Assembly (NCBI GenBank): GCA_027618625.1
Contig: JAQCER010000033.1
Location: 1-11,975, forward strand
Source of the DNA: Verrucomicrobiota bacterium
GTDB lineage: Bacteria > Verrucomicrobiota > Verrucomicrobiia > Verrucomicrobiales > DEV007
Direction: 5' to 3'
Length of the DNA stretch: 11,975 nt
The notes under the pieces are model-generated. The model did no database searches and was not told the origin of the DNA. It saw nothing but the letters and a program-made list of their open reading frames with translations. Below are positions 7,801-11,975 of the stretch, one piece after another (positions within the stretch are counted from its first letter, which is position 1; the number at the start of each line of letters is the position of its first letter). The position numbers were made by a program, and so were the translations under genes.

Positions 7801-10800
7801 CATTCCCTAACATGTTTCTACCGGGCGAAGAGCCACACGTGCTCAATCTCGACAATATCAGTGAGCACATCAAATCGACCGGTGCCTACCCTGCGGGCGG
7901 ACACTTCATCATACGCGGCAATACTTTCGGCACCAATGCCGGACACAATGATGTCATCGACGTCGATAGCGGCCTGCGTTCCGACGAAAGCCGACAGATA
8001 CTGCAGGTGCTCAACAACGTGTTCACTGGGGGACGTGATGAACTGCTGGATCTCGGTGGCGACGTCTACATTGATGGCAATTTCTTCGCAAACATCTTTA
8101 AAGACGACAAGACCTCTGACCGTGGATACGCCAATGCAATTTCTTCAGGCGACGCTGCTGCTGATTCGTCGCTTGTCGCCACTCGCAACGTTTTCTGGGA
8201 TGTCGATCACGCGATCAACATGAAGCGGAATGCCGGCACGGTGTTTGAGAATAATACCGTTGTCGATATCCATGACGACTTCATTGACACCTTTGGATTC
8301 ACGAACATTGGATCTGCAATCAATCTTTACGTCGATGAACCCGGCGCCACTAATGCGCGAGGCGGATACGCTTCCAGCAATCTCTTTTTTAATGTTCCTC
8401 GCGTGTTCGGCAATGCTGATCTGCCTGAGGGCACCACCAGCGTACTCGCGCTCGATCACAACGCACTCGACCCCACCGTTGCGGCAGCGGAAGTCGGCAA
8501 TCGCGGAGCGATTCTCCTCACCTTGGGCAGCGGAAACTTCGAGATCGATGATCCGGCGTTCATCGATTCCGCGGCGGGAGACTTCCGATTGCGGGAGGAT
8601 TCGCCAGCTCGTGGAGCGGGCTCGCTGGGACAAGACGCCGGCGCATTTGTGAGTGCTGGCATCTTTATCCAGGGAGAACCTCCCTCGGTCACGGATGCGA
8701 CCAGTGCCCGATTGACGGTCGGTGGCCCAGGTTTCTTTTCGTTTCAATTTCGCATCAACGATGGCGAGTGGAGCGAGGAACTGCCAATCGGTGAGACGAT
8801 CGGCTTTGACCGCAACACCCCAGGCAAACGCACCGCGACTATCGAACTCAATGGCCTGGTCGCGGGCGACCAGCAGGTATTCGTCAGAGGTCGCAACTTC
8901 GCCGGAGACTGGCAGGAAAATCCCACGGCTTCGAGACCGTGGGCAATTCGGCCAATGGCCGCGCATGAACGGGTGAGATTGAACGAGATCCTCGCCAGCA
9001 ATCGATCAGCGTTCGAAGTCGGAGGCGCGCTTCCCGACATCATTGAGATTAAGAATCTTTCGTCGGCAGCTGCGTTTGATCTGGGCGGAATGAGTCTGAG
9101 TGATGATGCCGACAGCCCAGGCAAGTTCACTTTCGCTGCTGGGACAATGATCCCTCCTGACGGCATCTTCATTGTCATTGCGGGATCAATCGTGGATCCG
9201 GCAATCCCGGCCACTGGCTTTGGATTGAGTGCCGACGGAGACGAGTTGCACTTGTTCGCCGCGGACGGAACTCTGGTGGACAGTGTCGTGTTTGGATTTC
9301 AAGCAGAGGATTTCTCGATCAGCCGCTTTCGCGATGGTTGGAATGTAAGTGTTCCCACCATCGGCGAAACGAATCGTCCGTCGCCCGCTGCGAGCACGCG
9401 CGCGGTAAAGATCAACGAGTGGCTCGCTGCCGCAACCCAGCGCTTCGGAGAAGACTACATTGAACTGTTCAATACAGCGCTGCACCCGGTGGCACTGGAC
9501 GGGATCCGCGTCACCGATGATGTGGCATTCGCCCCTGGCAAATTTGCCTTTCCAGCGCTCAGCTTCCTCGGCCCGAACGATTTCCTCAATCTGACTCAGG
9601 GCACTCTCGGATTCTCGCTGGCTCGCGATTCGGAGGAAGTGGCACTCCTCGCCAGCGACGGGGCACTCACCGACTGCTTTTCCGTCGTCAATGCAGCGGG
9701 CGACGGGGCTTACGGCCGAGTGCCGGACGGCGCGTCCGGCTTTTCCCTATTGAGCGCTGCCAGCCCAGGAGCGCCTAACATCGTTCTCGACGGATCTGCG
9801 CTGGCCTTGATCGACGGCCTCCGCATCACTGAAGTTCTTTTCAGCCCGACAGATGACACCGCACACGAATTCATTGAGCTGCGAAACGTTGGCGAATCGG
9901 CCCTCAATCTGAAAGGTGTCCGCTTTACCGATGGCATCGAATTCACCTTCGGCGCAGAATCCCTTGAACCGGGAGCGTTCATCGTTGTGGTTCAAAACGC
10001 CGCTGCGTTTGCGGCTCGCTACGGCGTCGGAATTCGGGTAGCGGGCGCATACGCTGGTCGATTGAACAATGCCGTGGAAACACTCGAACTGTCGCTGCCA
10101 TCGCCTTTTGACCTGCCAATCCAGCGCATGCGATACGAAGGAGATTGGTTCGCCCTGACGAAAACGGGCCGATCGCTTGAGTTTGCGGGCGACCTTGCTG
10201 GGAACATCGCTCAGTGGGATCAGCGAGACGCATGGCTGACCAGCAGCAATCGCATTGGCTCACCAGGAAACAGTGGTGCGCCAGTGGTTCCGGCTTTTGC
10301 CGGCGCAACGTTCATCGACGAAGCGCTATCGCTGCCGGTCATCGCCAGAAACGAGCCTTCCAGTTATGTTGCAAGAGGACTACCATCGGGACTAGTCATC
10401 GATCGCACGACAGGAATCATCTCGGGGCAGGCTAGAGAAGCAGGAGTGTTCGATGTCACGATCACCGCCAGCGGACCGGGCGGTCAGAGAAGCGGGCGAC
10501 TATCCCTTTATGTAAACGCATTTGGCAAATTCCAGGAACTTCGCTGGGGCGAATTGGCCGCCACGTATTCCGTAGGCGCGGGTGCCGTCCCACTATCGCT
10601 GATCGCTTCCGATGCCGGCGGCAGAACGGTTGAATCCTTTGCCGAGCTCGTGAACATTTCGGCAAAGCAACTTGGCGTCCCACGAGCCCTGGTCGTAGTG
10701 TCCGAGATTCTAGACACCGCAACACTCGATGCGATTGAATTGGTGAATGTGTCAGGACGTCCGCTCCCAACTGCGGCCTGGAAGATCGTGGTCAATGCTC

Positions 10801-11975
10801 CCGCCGAAGGAATCACTGCTGTGCATTCGGCCCAACAGAAATTTCCAGACGTTCTGGATGTGGACGCCATCTTGATCTTCAACGATATCCCTGACGGTGG
10901 CATCTATTTCGGTGACGACCTGCCTTGGGATGCTGACAAAGGCTGGGTGCTTGTCTCGGACGGAAACGGCGTCGTGATCGATTTCGTGCCATGGGGATAT
11001 TCGAAAGGGGAATTGGATGGCCTGCAAGTCACGATCGACGGCATCATCCACGAGCCTGGGCTGCGCTGGAAGAACGCGGGCCTGACCGCACCGGGAGCGA
11101 GCAATGCATGGCATCGAACCGGCGACCGAAACTTATTTGATCCCGAGCAGTGGACTCTTGCGTCGCCGAATCTGGGGGAAACCGATCGCCAACTGCGGAG
11201 CCCTTTCGCAGAGATCATCCCGCTCGCCCTTCCCTTCGGCCAAACGTTTCGACTTACTGACGGCACGTGGAGCGAGTCTCTGATCACCGAGACACCCGTT
11301 TATGGAGCGACATTTTCCGCCACCACGTCCGGCGAATCGGCTGCTGCCAGCGGGCAATTTTCCATCACTGCTGCGGCCACCCCTGCGCTTGCCCTTGTTG
11401 CCCCCATCCGTGAGGCGGAAGGCCAACCCTTCGAACAACTCAGATTCCCCTCCCCCAACGATGATACCATCACCTTTACTGCGCGAAACCTGCCGCAGGG
11501 GCTTCTGCTTGATCCCATTACCGGCAGCATTGCAGGAAGTGTTCCTCCCCAGGGAACCTATACGTTCCATTTGATCGCTCAAAATCTGGCCGGGGCCACC
11601 AGCATTGATATCCAGCTGACATCCTTGAAAGACTCAGATCGCGATGGCACTCCAGACGCCTGGGAGCTCGAAAATGGACTCGAACCGCAACTAGCGGATT
11701 CCGCCAACGATCCCGACTCCGATGGTGCGACCAATTTAGAAGAATACCTCGCGGGAACGGACCCGCACGATTCCGTGTCTGTCTTCCGAATCACTCGCAT
11801 TGCCCACACGGTCGAAAATGGGCTCGTTGAGATTGATTGGCGATCAGTGATCGGTCGCCGCTATTCCATTGAAGCGAGCACCAACCTCATCCGCTGGGAA
11901 AAAAGATCTGGCGGCACGGTGACTGCGACGACCGGGAACACTTCGCACAGCTTCTTGGAAAGTGGGCAGTCCGCC
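4896..11975 (+). CDS. Giant secreted modular protein: lamin-tail domains, CotH kinase-like domain, beta helix, Ig-like and TSP3 repeats (3'-partial)
   Basis: One open frame of 2360 codons runs from ATG 4896 to the right edge without a stop, so the C-terminus is missing. ATG 4896 lies four bases after an in-frame TGA (4890-4892). It gives a signal peptide of about 39 residues (core VAVFVAIVSTF, cleavage after AFA).
Domains in order:
- lamin-tail domain (LTD) 1, residues 40-214 (DIVISELMYHP);
- Ig/FN3-like, about 222-330;
- CotH-type domain, 350-720, with RVRGNSS 399-405, GNLYKK 497-502 and DLD 619-621 as the likely metal-binding Asp motif;
- Ig-like, about 730-810;
- right-handed parallel beta helix, about 813-1254, ending in the typical DSPARGAGSLGQDAGAF;
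- beta domain, about 1256-1352;
- LTD2 1360-1496, LTD3 1504-1624, LTD4 1642-1794;
- putative Ig (He_PIG, LPSGLVIDRTTGIISG), about 1798-1874;
- LTD5 1932-2091;
- second He_PIG (LPQGLLLDPITGSIAG), about 2165-2244;
- TSP3-type calcium repeats 2246-2293 (DSDRDGTPDAWE, DPDSDGATNLEEY);
- a 'GRRYSIEASTNLIRWEK' beta domain.
The protein is surely extracellular or surface-bound. Carbohydrate or surface binding is inferred, and kinase activity is unproven. Confidence 0.94.
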   Translation, partial: MIPSHTSPALPTARSSPRWVAGTVAVFVAIVSTFTPAFADIVISELMYHPTGTPEPLGEEFIELTNISDEAVDISGWKINRGINFTIPNSTVVPAGGYLVLAANRAALLARTPGALNIVEGGWNGRLSNSGENVRLVNVADETIDQVDYTSEGDWAARRIGPALSGTRGWIWSAPHDGAGMSLELIDLRSRNDRGQNWGSSAIPGGSPGMVNSIANDNIAPLISRVRHFPAAPSTSESVTIQATVTDRLSPQVAVSLRYRVSVLGVPASRRFETAPMFDDGAHNDGNTGDGQFAALLPPFADGSVIEFYVEASDGASTRSWPAASDDAGQQAANALYQVRTSSQRDSPHDAVYLIMTPDEDQKFRNISRSSNALMNASVVWTRASGESEVRYQCGVRVRGNSSRSSNPHPIRLTIPEDDPLDGRTEFNINSNTPYLQVLGMHLFSQAGLPAPDARPVQLFYNGQNRAGRSSPMFGHYALLEPLDDEFLRRELPDSNGNLYKKRSANPSRDQKRWGVHFDSTVVYETQNWYRTDQWEKQTNVTEDDWSDLQRFVEVMHAAPDETFLSEADEVVNRKQWLRWFALMTIFNNRETNLSNGIDDDYSMYRGIDDPRFILLPHDLDSIFSAGAGAAETIFPMIERVDGVAGADEIPQLIRYMRAPEIERQYFAELDDLLHTVLAPERFEETVNPLLGTWLNAGTITSISRALTSRRDFILNAIAPKPATIDVPGERTGDLTPIAAASTALTGTLDSNIHAKVTIAGIDATLDIANDRWNIDAIPLFPGINRVPIVAYAADGSETDSDFIDIWRTDATGTILQETIAADMTLMPQDGPYLVLGTVTVTPGATLTIAPGTSLFFGTGSRLTIAGILKAVGTPNQRIRFTTVPGVEEVEDIRPDLPFGPPRWAGIRFERTVSPENVIRHADIEFAQDPEGAVHLEQAEAIIDDCTFRGSRLRYIHAVSSSAIISNCTFPNMFLPGEEPHVLNLDNISEHIKSTGAYPAGGHFIIRGNTFGTNAGHNDVIDVDSGLRSDESRQILQVLNNVFTGGRDELLDLGGDVYIDGNFFANIFKDDKTSDRGYANAISSGDAAADSSLVATRNVFWDVDHAINMKRNAGTVFENNTVVDIHDDFIDTFGFTNIGSAINLYVDEPGATNARGGYASSNLFFNVPRVFGNADLPEGTTSVLALDHNALDPTVAAAEVGNRGAILLTLGSGNFEIDDPAFIDSAAGDFRLREDSPARGAGSLGQDAGAFVSAGIFIQGEPPSVTDATSARLTVGGPGFFSFQFRINDGEWSEELPIGETIGFDRNTPGKRTATIELNGLVAGDQQVFVRGRNFAGDWQENPTASRPWAIRPMAAHERVRLNEILASNRSAFEVGGALPDIIEIKNLSSAAAFDLGGMSLSDDADSPGKFTFAAGTMIPPDGIFIVIAGSIVDPAIPATGFGLSADGDELHLFAADGTLVDSVVFGFQAEDFSISRFRDGWNVSVPTIGETNRPSPAASTRAVKINEWLAAATQRFGEDYIELFNTALHPVALDGIRVTDDVAFAPGKFAFPALSFLGPNDFLNLTQGTLGFSLARDSEEVALLASDGALTDCFSVVNAAGDGAYGRVPDGASGFSLLSAASPGAPNIVLDGSALALIDGLRITEVLFSPTDDTAHEFIELRNVGESALNLKGVRFTDGIEFTFGAESLEPGAFIVVVQNAAAFAARYGVGIRVAGAYAGRLNNAVETLELSLPSPFDLPIQRMRYEGDWFALTKTGRSLEFAGDLAGNIAQWDQRDAWLTSSNRIGSPGNSGAPVVPAFAGATFIDEALSLPVIARNEPSSYVARGLPSGLVIDRTTGIISGQAREAGVFDVTITASGPGGQRSGRLSLYVNAFGKFQELRWGELAATYSVGAGAVPLSLIASDAGGRTVESFAELVNISAKQLGVPRALVVVSEILDTATLDAIELVNVSGRPLPTAAWKIVVNAPAEGITAVHSAQQKFPDVLDVDAILIFNDIPDGGIYFGDDLPWDADKGWVLVSDGNGVVIDFVPWGYSKGELDGLQVTIDGIIHEPGLRWKNAGLTAPGASNAWHRTGDRNLFDPEQWTLASPNLGETDRQLRSPFAEIIPLALPFGQTFRLTDGTWSESLITETPVYGATFSATTSGESAAASGQFSITAAATPALALVAPIREAEGQPFEQLRFPSPNDDTITFTARNLPQGLLLDPITGSIAGSVPPQGTYTFHLIAQNLAGATSIDIQLTSLKDSDRDGTPDAWELENGLEPQLADSANDPDSDGATNLEEYLAGTDPHDSVSVFRITRIAHTVENGLVEIDWRSVIGRRYSIEASTNLIRWEKRSGGTVTATTGNTSHSFLESGQSA

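Noticed and set aside
8145..8966. Minus-strand open frame of 273 codons within the giant gene
   Set aside because: It is antisense to the beta-helix region, whose plus-strand frame shows continuous NNxF/DxxF-type coil repeats. The antisense product has no recognisable motif.

Overview
The window looks like a piece of a Verrucomicrobiota-type or related PVC-superphylum genome (inference from protein style, with no marker gene present). The evidence is a very large secreted protein built from lamin-tail, CotH, beta-helix, putative-Ig and thrombospondin-3 modules. It ends in a 'GRxYxIExSTNLxxWE' segment that I associate with that group. Around it are exported HEAT/propeller and small-beta-module proteins. 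Base composition is moderately GC-rich, with GC-rich third codon positions in the real genes.

Layout. Positions 6-305 (+) hold the 3' end, or all, of a small unrecognised protein with two CxxC pairs. A weak hairpin/T-tract follows. Positions 378-2288 (+) encode an exported HEAT-repeat plus beta-propeller protein with a 9-bp tandem repeat near its end. Overlapping its stop codon by 11 bases is the start of a second exported protein (2278-3887, +). That gene is broken in this sequence: the signal peptide lies in one frame (2278-2484) and the rest in another (body 2376-3887). One missing base in the C run at 2413-2416 would explain the break. The two genes look like a translationally coupled pair.

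Convergent with them, with a 2-base gap, is a minus-strand amidohydrolase of the L-fuconolactonase-like family (3890-4729). A 166-base divergent intergenic region (4730-4895) carries a palindromic element and separates it from the dominant gene. That gene runs from 4896 to the right edge of the window: a single open frame of 2360 codons with no stop. It is 3'-truncated by the window.

No stretch over 300 bases lacks a gene. I see no tRNA, rRNA, CRISPR array, insertion sequence or attachment site. Nothing here amounts to a recognisable new system. The points most worth checking are the frameshift, the giant CotH/lamin-tail protein with its inserted beta helix, and the palindromic element between the divergent genes.
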